NCBI GenBank assembly: GCA_025174535.1
Contig: JALBUN010000017.1
Location: 558,001 to 622,000, forward strand
Direction of reading: 5' to 3'
Source: Cantharellus purpuraceus
Lineage: Eukaryota > Basidiomycota > Agaricomycetes > Cantharellales > Hydnaceae
Length of the DNA stretch: 64,000 nt
Positions 36,205 to 47,280 of the stretch are shown one piece after another; the first letter of the stretch is position 1, and every line of letters starts with the position of its first letter. The notes under the pieces are model-generated. The model was given only the letters and a program-made list of their open reading frames with translations. It was not told the origin of the DNA and did not search any database. Made by a program: the position numbers and the translations under genes.

Positions 36205-36690
36205 CAACTCATAATATCGAGCTCAACGGGAGATGTACAGCAAGATATGAAAGAGTGGTGGTTTCATGAATGCCGGAATGGAAACAGACAGGTTCTGAGA
36301 CTCGGAGTCGACAAGCCATCTAAAGCCATGTTTCTCCTCGTTTGTCTCTTGCAATCTCTGTAAGATCTTCAGTGCTCAACGTTCAACGACCATCACGGCA
36401 ACGTCAGTTTAATCAAATCTTGGTCTCAAGGACTAAATTGGTTCATAGAATGTCGAGCTCAATGGGAGATGCACACCAAAATAGGGCTGGATTTATGAAT
36501 GCCGGGATTGAGGCTTACAGAGACTCGGAGTCGAAAAAGCGAGTTTTATATCTGCCGCATCTTCTCCCCCGAGTCTCGTTCAACGTCAAGAACCACGGCG
36601 GCGTCAATTGCTCCAATTCCCATGCTCTTTCAAGGACTAACCGCATAGTATCCTCTTCTATTAGTACGGATATATCCGCGATTCGTTGGT
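36205..36690. repeat. diverged tandem duplication, unit about 230 bp
   Basis: TCGAGCTCAACGGGAGATG (about 36219) and TCGAGCTCAATGGGAGATG (about 36451) head two similar blocks that both contain CATGAATGCCGG/TATGAATGCCGG and GACTCGGAGTCGA. Each block is followed by related CAACGT..ACCA..CGGC text. The second block overlaps a minus-strand frame (36787-36515) whose RLVLERAWELEQLTPPWFLT looks like decayed protein. Confidence 0.55.
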
Positions 36691-36789
36691 GACGCGACAT
36701 ATGCAAGTCAGCCACGTTCTTGAAAAGGATCCAAGGTGCACGCCATGCAGCGCCTTCTGCCTGCCCCACGCTGGCTGGAACAAGCACGG

Positions 36790-39480
36790 CATGCGTTATT
36801 AAAGCCCGAAGTCAAAGGAAGCTAAACATCGCCGGGAAGCCTTTGACAATCTGAATGACTCCGCGACCTCAACAAGCAAATTTCGCACACGGCAACTCCC
36901 GGACTCTACGGCATATTCGGCCTCAATGACGGTAAGGCTTTGGCTCCCACACAAGCACACACATGCGCACATAGAGTGTTTTCCGGGACACTTATGATCA
37001 CCTAAAAAGGCATGATTTATCGGTGCCTTTTCTATCTCAGAATAGATATGATAGATCTCATTTTAGGCGGCCCCTTATGAAACTTGGTCTGCCGGATCCT
37101 GACTACAATGCGTGGGAACCGCGCCAAATGCTTGCGGCCTGTAGATATCGGTCCGCATCGGGGCACACCGGGCAGACCGGGGCGCCCGGCCGGGATCGAT
37201 GACTACTGGATGCGCCCCCCTCCAGGGTATTGGTCCCTGTCCAAGGATCTGATTTGCTCGTGCACAAGGCTCCAAATGTAGACTGCGGGCACGAGGATAA
37301 TTGTATTGCGACACTTTCAAGGTACTGCATATGGAGTAATATGGCCTTCCAGATGATATCCCACGCAGAAACCTCACTGGCAGGCCCTAGGCACTCTGTT
37401 CGGTCCGTTCATCTATCCCCCCACTGTATTCTGTCACTAGTTGAAGATTTTAGCACACGGCCTGGCGCCATAAATGACCTTTGAGGATAGACGCCATGGT
37501 GTGTTCCGATCTATCAGTAAATTGGCTCTGCCACATTTAGCATCCCGGCGTACGGAATGTTTGAATTGTTTTTTTGGAGGATATTAGCTCGGCATTTTAT
37601 GCCTTAGTGGCGGCAAATTTATTTATTTTTTTTTCACGAGCGCGCATTCCACGTCTGGCTGCTATATTTTTAGCTCCTCGATGCACCGATAGACGTTTTT
37701 CAAAGTCCGGATACATCTATCAATTGTATATTTCGCTTTGCCAGATTTCTCGCGTCTATCAATATTTCGCCTTGCCAGATTTTTAGCGCCTGGCCGCATG
37801 CGTGACCCTTTGAGAGAACCTGTGTTAGATGTACACCGCCTCGTCCTTTTTGATATGCACCGTGTGAGAACGTGCGCGCCTGATAAAGCAGATCAAGAGC
37901 GGGTGAGTGCACGGAAATATGCGAGGATATCATGGGGGAGTCCAGGAACGTGCGAACGTCCAGAAGCCTTGACCTTGCCAGATTCCGGTGTCTAGAGGAG
38001 TAGGTGTTCGGGGATTGGGCGATTCCCGCCCCACTGGTTTCTCCGTAGAGTGGTGTATGCATGGTGTGTGCAGCCAGATGGCTGATCTCCGCTCCAAGAG
38101 AGTGGCTCAGAATAAACACAGATTACTTTAAAATTATCCTACGAGAACTAGTCTAGCGAGATGTGGTGGTGGTTGAGGGAGTGCAGATAATAAATCACGA
38201 GATGAGATGGTGGTTGAAGGCTGTTGTAGTACATGTCACTGATCCAGAAATATGGGACCAATAGACAAGAAGAATGCGGGAAGCCAGATGCAGCCTGGAT
38301 CTTATTGTTCTAGAATTGGCACTGTGGCGCTGGCGGTAATTCCAAGATTGGCACTATCATCATGCGCGTTGCTGTGCGATTGCGCGAATTCAAGGACGAG
38401 GGGTTGGTTCCGGAGACTGCGCCTGCATGTAAACACCCGCTTGAGATGCATGTCCCAAACGCCGCCTTGCATAGCGTTGTGCATAGTGATGAATAGACAG
38501 TGTGTTGTTGTCCTGCGTGATAGTGAGGTGGCAAACTGCTGGTGGATCTCGATCGTGTGCCACATATCAGCTGTGTATGGGAGATAGAAACCACGGCCGT
38601 AAAAATGGCAGCACGGCCAGCAATCCACGAGGGGCCGGGAACAGTTACAAACAACCTGACACAGATGGTGCCCTCAATGGAGGTGCAAGCGTGTCCATGT
38701 ATCATGGGAACCGTGTTCAGTTCCAAACGCCTCGGAGAGAAGTAGAATCATGTGGGCATTAATGAACTGGGCCGCACGACAGCGGAACATCTAAACTCAA
38801 GGAAAATTCCGGGGGGTGATATTGAGGGGCCCCACACCTCGTGATGATGGGGGAAGGAACTCACGCCAAAAGATTACACAAAGATTATCCAAGAGAGGGA
38901 GGCGTACCCCTCCTAGAATGGCAGGTTCGTGCCCAAGAGGCGGCTCAGAGCCCGACTGCTGGGCGCAGATACTCCTTAAACAGTATCCAACGGCTCTAGA
39001 GGACGCCATCGACGGTTCTGAGCCCATTTTATGCAGGATAGTAGAGCTACAGGCTACTTTACATGATTATAATGCGCGTATTTTCAGAGTGATATCAGGG
39101 GGAAGGAGGAATAAAGCAAAGAGCCAGACGAGTATCCTAACCAAAAGACTGGCGCTGGGCGCATCTATGGTCGTCCAAAGGTGGTAATTTGTAGCAGGAA
39201 GTAAATCCAGGAATGGATTGCGAGAAGTATGCTCATTGTTCTTCACATTTCACCATGGGGTTATCACCTTTGGTTGACCCTGCAACATGCATGCTTGTCT
39301 ACACGGGTTCTCATGATAACCCACCCATATAAGTAGTGCACGCAACTTGATGGCTGCTGCCAGTGCACACTGCCAAAGAGTTGCGATCTCCCTTGAATTC
39401 TCTTATCAACGTGTCCGTCTCATCTCTCCCCACTATATCGTATAAAACATGGAACCTAGTGTGTACTAATCCATATCTGC
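36790..39480. other. gene-poor interval
   Basis: ORFs up to 139 codons occur on both strands but overlap each other and show no motif. A local repeat, TTTCGC(C/T)TTGCCAGATTT, occurs twice at about 37731 and 37767. No gene called. Confidence 0.35.
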
Positions 39481-39495
39481 CCTAAAACGTATCTG

Positions 39496-40917
39496 ATGAC
39501 CTCAGCCTCCAACACAGAATATATGACCGCCAATTCTTGGTCATCGCAGCAAAAAGGCAAATACCACGGTCGGGGGCGTCCCGAAGGCCACATCCCCCGC
39601 CCCCCAAACGCCTTCATGTTGTTCCGGTCCGCCTTCCTGAGGGATTTCCCACCCAGCGTTACCCAGCAGGACAAGTCTCGCATGGCTGGCATGTGCTGGA
39701 GACAACTTTCCCCCACAGAAGTAGCAAAGTGGACAGAGCATGCGAAGGAGATAAAGGAGGATCATTATCGACAATACCCCGATTTCAAGTACAAACCGAC
39801 GCCGAAAGGACCCGTCAAGCGGCGTCGTCAGGCGCGGACGAGGGAGCAACAATTGCAGGACTGTGAGACCCTCCTCAAGAAGTACATGCCGGACAAAGCG
39901 GGTCCCATACCACAAAGTAGTACGTCAGTTCCCCGCCGCGGCAAGAGGAAGACCGGCCACAAGTCCAATCTGTCCCCGCAACCCTCGCCTCACGACACGC
40001 AGGAGATGGTCCCGTCGTGTTCCACCGCCCCTCAGCGTGAGCAAGTCTTCACTGATCCGCTCATTCGCCCCCCGCCTGCTAGTGCACAAGCAGCGAGCTC
40101 GTTATCGCCGGATTGCACCCAGCAGGCAGAAGAGCCCTGGACGCTAGACTCATCAATTCTGTTCCCAGACCCCGTTTTACACCCCTTCCTGTTCGATGAC
40201 ACCTCTGCGCCCCCATCAGAGGATTGGAGTCGCCGTTGTTCTCAGAGTGCATTGAAGCCCACCATAGACGCTCTGGAACAGCGCGCCGAGCCCCCCTTCC
40301 CCCAACATCTTTTCGAAGGGACACGAGTCCATCCCTCAGGTGTCCCTCCTCACGACTTTACACAGCATGGACATACATACACCCTCCCGCCGGTATCAAC
40401 GCAACATGCTTACCCTCTGACGTTCGAATGGCAGATGGGGGTGAATCAGAGCCACCCCCAACCCGTAATACCCCACATCATCGAGTCATCGGAGCAAAGC
40501 GCCGGGGTTCCCCATCCCCCTCCTCCCCACGTTCTAGAGCCAGTGCCAGTGAGCATGTGTTACAACTTTGGCTACGGATCACCCAGCACCGGGTGTCAGC
40601 ATCTGGTGGACAGCGATAGAACGGTGAGAATGAGGGTGGCACCGGAGCAAGAATTGGGGCAGCTTGCGAGGGCGTTGGATATGGGGACGGATATCGACCA
40701 TGTGGGCCCTATAGGGGTGGACATGAGCATGGGAATGGGAATGAGCAAGGAGAGGATGGATTTGGGTATGGGAATAGAATTTGGTATGGGGATGGGGATG
40801 GGTATAGGGGACTCGAACGCATATCATGCGGCGGCGGCAACGACAGCGGAAACAGAGTGGATAGTGTCAGCCCCTGTATGCGACCTTGTACAGGTAAATA
40901 ACACACCCACCTCGTAG
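39496..40917 (+). CDS. HMG-box transcription factor
   Basis: Sequence-specific DNA-binding protein of the fungal MATA-HMG/SOX-like class. The HMG box spans about residues 33-105: HIPRPPNAFMLFRSAFLRDF, SRMAGMCWRQLSPTEVAKWT, HYRQYPDFKYKPTPKGPVKR. The RPPNAFxLFR start and the basic KYKPTPK...RR end are diagnostic. The rest is Pro/Ser-rich and probably disordered. The C-terminus has a Met/Gly repeat (MSMGMGMSKERMDLGMGIEF, then GMGMGMGIG; 40723-40810). The frame ends at a TAG right after DLVQ and a possible GTAAAT donor, so a further exon cannot be excluded. No homeodomain or pheromone gene is nearby, so there is no support for a mating-type locus. Relatives act in sexual development and mycelial growth. 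Confidence 0.88.
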   Translation: MTSASNTEYMTANSWSSQQKGKYHGRGRPEGHIPRPPNAFMLFRSAFLRDFPPSVTQQDKSRMAGMCWRQLSPTEVAKWTEHAKEIKEDHYRQYPDFKYKPTPKGPVKRRRQARTREQQLQDCETLLKKYMPDKAGPIPQSSTSVPRRGKRKTGHKSNLSPQPSPHDTQEMVPSCSTAPQREQVFTDPLIRPPPASAQAASSLSPDCTQQAEEPWTLDSSILFPDPVLHPFLFDDTSAPPSEDWSRRCSQSALKPTIDALEQRAEPPFPQHLFEGTRVHPSGVPPHDFTQHGHTYTLPPVSTQHAYPLTFEWQMGVNQSHPQPVIPHIIESSEQSAGVPHPPPPHVLEPVPVSMCYNFGYGSPSTGCQHLVDSDRTVRMRVAPEQELGQLARALDMGTDIDHVGPIGVDMSMGMGMSKERMDLGMGIEFGMGMGMGIGDSNAYHAAAATTAETEWIVSAPVCDLVQVNNTPTS

Positions 40918-41380
40918 TTTTCCTCTTCTTCTCGAGCATTGTCTTGGTCTTGTTCATTTTTACTTTTTTACATTCCTGATGTAGAGTGGCATGAGATATA
41001 TATTCTTACCGTTTGAAGACATATGTAAATATGTTGTAAAAACAAGATCAGTCGATAACGAGGGAGAGAGTGTTGTGTTGTTAACCTGTATAGTCAAGAG
41101 GCTGCACAAACATTTATACGTGGATAGCCTGTAAAAAAGCTAGAGTGGCACGTTGCTGTAGTGTCAAATTGATGATGTTGTAAACAGTATTGGAAAAAAT
41201 TGGCGTTGATGTCGCTTTGTGGCAAAATGTAGCGGGCAATGTTACTGTGGAAACACATCAGTATGACGCGGGATGATATGTTCTGCTCAACGTGCTGACT
41301 TACAACTACCTGCCTTCAAAATTACGACACAGGCGCCTCACAGTTTCTAATGCATAGAACTTTGGCTTCAGAACTCATTA
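40918..41380. other. intergenic
   Basis: AT-rich 3' flank of the HMG-box gene. Nothing else seen. Confidence 0.4.
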
Positions 41381-41381
41381 A

Positions 41382-41847
41382 ATGAATGGGGATGAAGTAA
41401 ACAAGCCAGTGGCATCGTGGTCCGTGATATGGTGCCACACGTCGGGGTTCGAATTAGCGGCCGGGTCCGATGGCACCTTCCTCAACATTTTCAAAGATAG
41501 GTTCACAGTGAGCTGCACAAGCTAAATGGTAGACCCTTATCAACATACCCATCTCTGCTGCCACCGTTCTACCAGGATTAGAGAACAAGACCCAATCTCC
41601 AGACCTAATCACGGTGTTGAAGTCCCGCCTGGCGGGCGCTCGTGAAATATTGGAGACAGACGAACAATATGCCAACGTCTCATGGAGCGGCTTTTATGTC
41701 GTCCAATACATCACTGCGAAGGAGTCGTTGAAAGTACAGAACCTGTCCGATTCTGACGACGCCATCCTGTCTGGCTCTGGCTCTGGCTCCGGATCCCGAC
41801 TCCCGTTCCTCGGCACCGGCGAGCTCTCCCGTGTCCATACATTATGA
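41382..41847 (+). CDS. small hypothetical protein
   Basis: Open frame from ATG at 41382 (MNGDEVNKPVASWSVIWCHT...NIFKDRF), then an intron-like GTGAGC..CAG segment (about 41508-41578) and a second frame reading SPDLITVLKSRLAGAREILE, TDEQYANVSWSGFYVVQYIT, ending in a Ser/Gly repeat and GTGELSRVHTL. The phases of the two frames do not join cleanly at the obvious splice sites, so the model is uncertain. No family recognised. Confidence 0.35.
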
Positions 41848-43615
41848 TCTGTTGTCTTTAAATGGGGTTTTGCACCGTTAATAGCGAGACTTGAGCTTAA
41901 TCTCCTAGGCTACGAGGTTCACGAGTCGCTCATGTCTGGCGAACTCGTATCACGACCTGTCAGAGAAACTGCTTGAATTTGAGAAGCTGCCTGTAATGAC
42001 TCTCCATTATCCTTCCATCTCTACTTCGCAACAGCAAAGTCTGCAATCACACAAAAGAGCGGCGACATTCCCGCTTTCCCTGATGCTTCCAACGTCTTCT
42101 CAACATTGTGCTATCACGTCTGAAATTCTATTTCCTCCCTCCGTTAACCTTTTATGTTTCCAACTACTAAATCTGGACTTGCTAGTCTAATAGCCAGTCT
42201 ACATTGCGTCTGACGCCTATGGAAGGCTTACAAACTCTAGAGCCATTCCTGCTTCATGTAGGCTCCTTTCTTAAACTATGCACGTCGATTAGAGCTATAC
42301 GCTTTAGCCTTACTATTCCTAAAGCGTATACAGCTCTCCAAGTGTCCGCCAGTTTCTCAATGCTCTGATTGGCACGTGCATTGACGGTCTTTGAAAGATC
42401 ATCACTGGCTCTGGTGGGATCTGAGAGCTGCGCTTTGGATGGATTTATGTGATCGAGTAGGTATGCACACCGTCTATCTATCTGATGGTTCTCTTGTTAT
42501 CAAGTCGGTAAATACTAGTACCCCCACCACCAAACATTTTGCTTGCTGCAGCTGACATCGATGTGAGTTCCTGTGACGAGGCTGATATGAAATTAGTCCT
42601 TCTAACCTCCGGCCGGATTCTTCGGAATTTGTACCCTTGCGACAGCTCCGGATAGGAAGGATATCTCTTCGGAGGTATTTTTGGGTGAGTATAAGGATTG
42701 AACAAATGAGCGTAGAACAACCAATTAGGTCCGTGTTTTTTCTTCCTCTTGTCAGTAGCTTAATAGAACATTGTTTTGATAGGTACGACGACAGGGCATT
42801 GTTGTACCTGCAGCTGATCCTTCGGGTGCAGACCCAGTGGTCGACAACTGTGCTGTCTGAACCGGAATATGTTCTTATTATTAAAAATGCACTATACTCG
42901 GTGCTGTCTTCGATCAATCGTCCTTCAGTCGAGCCCGCGTTCAAAAAGGACTCGGGATGAGTGATCGACGTATTTTGGAAGGGAGTCTTCCGGAAGCCAA
43001 TGATAGAGATGATGAAGAGCAGGACAAAGGCATCAACGATGCGAGGTGGGGAAAGGATGAGGTGCTTGTGATAGCATTCACGCTTTTACTCTAGCCCCTT
43101 GAAGGTAATATGCGGTTGTCAATAAGGCACATCATTTCTGACTCTCAATCAATAGCCAATACCGAACCCTCGCTGCAAAATCACTGGGATTTAAGTGACA
43201 TCATCACATCTCTCAAGCGGCACTTCGCATACGTCTCCGACCCACGCAAGAAGTGCACCTCATGTTGATGCGTCGGATGGCGTCAACGCCTGCCGCTACC
43301 TCTGTATCTGGATTCACATTGCGGCGTACGACACTGACCGAGACTGAGTTGCTACGCGCAACATATAAAAATACCCCTAGACCCCATCATCAGTGTCCGC
43401 GCGCAGGGCCTACAGTTGTTGCGGGGGCTCGTCACTCCATCTTGGTCTCTCACTCCGCAACCCAGGGATACCCCTCCACCGGGCAGGATATGACATTCAG
43501 CGGGTACACACGACTCGACGTGGCACTCACGCGGGTGTTCTATTCGTATTCCTGCAATCAATCTGCGCTACCAATGCGCTGCACGGTCTGGCGTATTGAG
43601 ATCTGAATGAAATCA
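41848..43615. other. gene-poor interval
   Basis: Frames up to 156 codons on both strands overlap and lack motifs. No gene or mobile element recognised. Confidence 0.35.
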
Positions 43616-43619
43616 GTCT

Positions 43620-43780
43620 ACAAATAGTAATTAGCTTCCGTGTGTGCTATAATACGATGGAAACAATCATACCTCAGTTGTGGTCTGAACAACTGAGGAA
43701 ACATGCACATGACACTAGCGTCTACCTATATTGTGTAAGCTGTGGACGCATGTGTAATGGTTATTAGGGCGAATTCCAAT
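43620..43780 (-). repeat. copia 3' LTR remnant
   Basis: Begins on the minus strand right after the polypurine tract GAGGGGGAGT that follows the pol stop codon. It carries a perfect 10-bp hairpin (CCTCAGTTGT..ACAACTGAGG, 43675-43701). The outer end is not defined. Confidence 0.5.
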
Positions 43781-43793
43781 ACTCCCCCTCGAC

Positions 43794-45489
43794 CTAATGA
43801 ACTTTGTTCTTTCTTGAAAATATACCCATCACTTCACGGAACTTTATGTGTTTTGGACCCACAAGTGGTTTTGTGAGTGCATCTGCCAGCATTTGGTCTG
43901 TAGATAAGTGCTTGAATGTGATCTGGTTCATCTCTACCCGCTCCCTGACGAAATGATGGGCCACATCGATATGCTTTGATCAGGCATGAAGTGAGGCATC
44001 TTTTGTGAGTGATATGGTCCCCAGATTATCACAAAAGAGGGTAGTGGCTTTGTTTTGAGGTAGACCTAAACCATCAAGTAAGTTTCTCAACCATAACACT
44101 TCTTTTGCACAATGGCTGGTTGCCATATATTCCGCTTCACAGGATGACACAGCAACAGTCTGTTGTTTCTTTGAGCTCCATGATACAACCCCTTTTCCCA
44201 ATGTAAAGAGATATCCGGATATCGATCGACGCCTATCTGGATCATTTGCCCAGTCAGAGTCAGTATATCCAGTAAGTTTGATGTCCTCTTTTCCTCCCAA
44301 CACTAAAGACATATCTCGGGTACTTTCTAGGTACCTTATGACACATTTAGCAGCCTCCCAATGCTGCCACCCTGGATTTGAGGAATACTGACTGAGTTGT
44401 TGTACAGTGAAACGGATGTCGGGTCTGGTAGTCACTGCCACATACATGAGTGAGCCTACTGCTATTTTTTTTTGACATTATTTTCTTTTCTTCTTCATTG
44501 GTAGGGCTCATTTCCCTGGACAGTCGTACCCCTGTTTCAAATGGGGTTGTGACTGGGTAGGTGTTCTGCATTTTAAATTGGGCTATCATGGTATCAATAT
44601 ATGAGGCCTGAGATAGGGTGACTGTCCTGGCTTTGCGATCGTGGGAGATTGCCACTCCTAGAAGCCAGTGTACTTCACCTAAATCTTTTATGTCAAACAC
44701 GCTTTCCAGGTCAGTTTTAAGCTTCTCCATTTCCCTTTCGGAGCTTGCACATGCTAACATATCATCAACATGAATTGCAACAATTGATGAGTTTCCTTTT
44801 GAGGTTTGGGTGTATATGCAATGATCGGCTGATATGCGCTTGTATCCAAAGTTGGTCATCGTGGTATGTAGTTTTTTGTTCCACTGCCATCCTCCCTGTT
44901 TTAATCTGTATAGCCCTTTTTGGAGTAGTACCACATGGTCCTCCTTCCCTGGTTCCTCATATTCTTTCGGCTGACGCATATAAATCTCTTCCTCTAGATC
45001 CCCATACAAAAAAGCTGTCTTCACGTCAAACTGCCGCATTATCCAATCACATTGAGCACCTATGTGAAGTACAGTATGAATTCCTTCCATGTGTGCAACC
45101 AGCACAAAAGTATCAGTGTAGTCCATTCCTGCAACTTGAGTGAAGCCCTGAGCTACCAGGCAAACTTTATGTTCAACTTCCTGGCCTTCAGCACCCCGCT
45201 TGTTCTGACATATGGGATGGCAGCCAATGATCTTTCTGTCCTTTGGTATGAGTGATAATGGGACGAGTTTCCACACTTTCCTCTCCCTTATTGATCCCAT
45301 TTCTTTGTCCATAGCTTTCCGCCACTTGGCATTGTCCTTTGATTGCATAGCTTCTGCCCAAGTTTTTGGGTCTTGTGGGTTATCTGCTATCAGCGTTGCT
45401 AGTACGTTTTCTGTCCCTCCGCTGAGAAAGTTATTCAACTCTTCTATAGGATTTAGAGTTTGATGTGACTTAGTATATATTGTCTCCAA
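43794..45489 (-). pseudogene. Ty1/copia pol fragment (reverse transcriptase and RNase H)
   Basis: 3' half of a copia polyprotein. RT: AKWRKAMDKEMGSIRERKVW, DVKTAFLYGDLEEEIYMRQP, IVAIHVDDMLACASSEREME (HVDD in place of YVDD), DLGEVHWLLGV. RNase H: RPDIRFTVQQLSQYSSNP, TGYTDSDWANDPDRRRSISG, SSCEAEYMATSHCAKEVLWL, HIDVAHHFVRERVEM, DMLADALTKPL-like end. There is a frameshift at a T run near 44464 and an in-frame TGA after TKDASLHA where Arg is expected. Gag, protease and integrase are missing. The 5' end is cut off at the junction with the plus-strand gypsy fragment. Confidence 0.88.
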
Positions 45490-47033
45490 ATGGACTTACT
45501 ATGGACTCCAGCAAAGTCCAGGTAATACAAGATTGGCCAGAACCCTGCAAAGTCAAAGATGTGCAATCCTTCTTAGGATTTGCCAATTTCTATAGGCATT
45601 TCATATTCAACTACTCCGATCTCACAGTTCCACTGACTCATTTAACTTGTAAAGGAACTCTGTGGGAGTTCTTGGACTCCTGCCAGACATCCTTTGAAAT
45701 GTTAAAGAGAGCTTTCACTACAGCTCCGGTCTTATCACGATGGAACCCAGGATCTCTGATCATTGTAAAAACTGACACCTCCAACTACACACTGGCAGCC
45801 ATTCTATCAACTGTCTCTCCAGCAGACAATGAGGTTCATCCAATAGCTTTCCATTCTTGGACTTTCACTCTGGCAGAACTCAACTATGATGTCCATGATA
45901 AAGAACTACTCGCAATCTTTGAAGCTTTCAAGTCCTGGTGACATTACCTTGAAGGATCTCCAACTCTGGTCGATGTCATCACAGACCACAAGAACCTCAA
46001 AATACTACCAAACTCCTTACTAGGCGGCAAGCCCGCTGGTCTGAATTCCTGTCCCAGTTTAATCTGGTAATCCATTTCTGTCCCAGCAAACTCAGCACAA
46101 AACTGGACTCATTAACTAGATGATGGGACATCTATCCTAAAGGGAGGAAATGATTACACAGCAGTAAACCTGCATAATCTTAGGCCTGTGTTCACTAACA
46201 AACAGTTAACCACTTCCCTCCAAGCAACAACATTCTATTCCCCAGTCCTCCAAGCAGCCATCACTATGGATGTTGATACACTCCACTCCAATATCTGATC
46301 TGCACTCTGATCAGATCCAGCCATCTCCAGACATCTCATTAAACTGACCAATCACTGGTCTATTGACCTGGAAGGCTTACTCCATCTTGACAACTGCATC
46401 TATGTTCCTGACGTGAACAATCTCTGACTCCACGTACTCCAGAACAAACATGACCATCTGATCTCCGGTGATTTTGGACAGAACTGAACTATAGATCTAG
46501 TCAGGTGGGACTATGTCTGGCCTGAACTCCGTGGTTCCATTAAGTCCTACATCAAGTCTTGTACCACTTGGATGCACTCAAAATCACAGAGACATTGTCC
46601 TTATGGACTACTCAAGCAAATCCCCAATCTGGAGAGTCTGTAGAACTCCATATCCATGGACTTCGTCAAGAAGCTCCCAGCATCCTCTGGTTACAACACC
46701 ATCTTAGATATTGTGGAATGCCTCACCAAGCAATCCATTTTTATTGCTATGATTGATACCATCACAGCTCCTATGCTTGCAAAACTATTCGTGCTCCATG
46801 TCTTCTCCAAGCATGGAGTTCATGTCCTCCTTTTTCTGAACCCTCAGAAAAGCTTTGGACATCAAACTCCATTTCACCTCTGGATACCACCCGGAAGCTG
46901 ATGGACAAACTGAACAAATGAACCAGACTCTGGAACAGTACCTCCGAGTCTACTGCAACTACCAACAGGACAACTGGTCCGACTTTGTTAATTGGGTGTC
47001 TTAGTTCACACTGTTGCACAGAACTCAACCAAG
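45490..47033 (+). pseudogene. Ty3/gypsy pol fragment (RT, RNase H, integrase)
   Basis: Tf1/sushi-like gypsy pol. SSKVQVIQDWPEPCKVKDVQ, SFLGFANFYRHFIFNYSDLT, PLTHLTCKG, TDTSNYTLAAILS and ELNYDVHDKELLAIFEAFKS span the end of RT and the RNase H. Integrase traces follow in broken frames: WDYVWPELRGSIKSYIKSC, MDFVKKLPASSGYNTILDIV, and SGYHPEADGQTEQMNQTLEQ near 46880-46930. It has many stops and frameshifts. It ends abruptly at 47033, where the 3' LTR of element G begins, so G inserted into it. Confidence 0.82.
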
Positions 47034-47263
47034 TGTATTGGTTGGGCGATGTGCTGTACAGTGTGGTAGTTACTAAGTTCTGTCTACTATATGTGGACCC
47101 ACATGTGTACTTGGGTCCACTGGCTTACATAATAACTATACATATGCACCCTATGGGCGCATATATCTACCAAGAGGACAGCATTCCTTAATGGAATGCT
47201 GCATACACTAATTATAACTATCTAGCTACATACTATAGTAAGTAAGTACCTTGGGTACTTACA
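47034..47263 (-). repeat. 3' LTR of element G
   Basis: 230 bp, on the minus strand TGTAAGTACC...CCAATACA (TG..CA ends). It is preceded by the polypurine tract AAAAAGGGGAGGG (47276-47264). The outer side cuts the plus-strand gypsy pol. No matching 5' LTR is in the window. Confidence 0.75.
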
Positions 47264-47280
47264 CCCTCCCCTTTTTGAAT

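Noticed and set aside
37700..38119. 139-codon minus-strand ORF
   Set aside because: No domain, splice signals or low-complexity pattern; overlaps another ORF on the opposite strand. Treated as chance.
39496..40917. HMG-box gene as part of a mating-type locus
   Set aside because: No homeodomain pair, pheromone or STE3-type receptor lies nearby. The HMG box alone does not show this.
41440..41470. GGTTCGAATT as a tRNA B box
   Set aside because: No matching A box or cloverleaf around it; it lies in an open frame.
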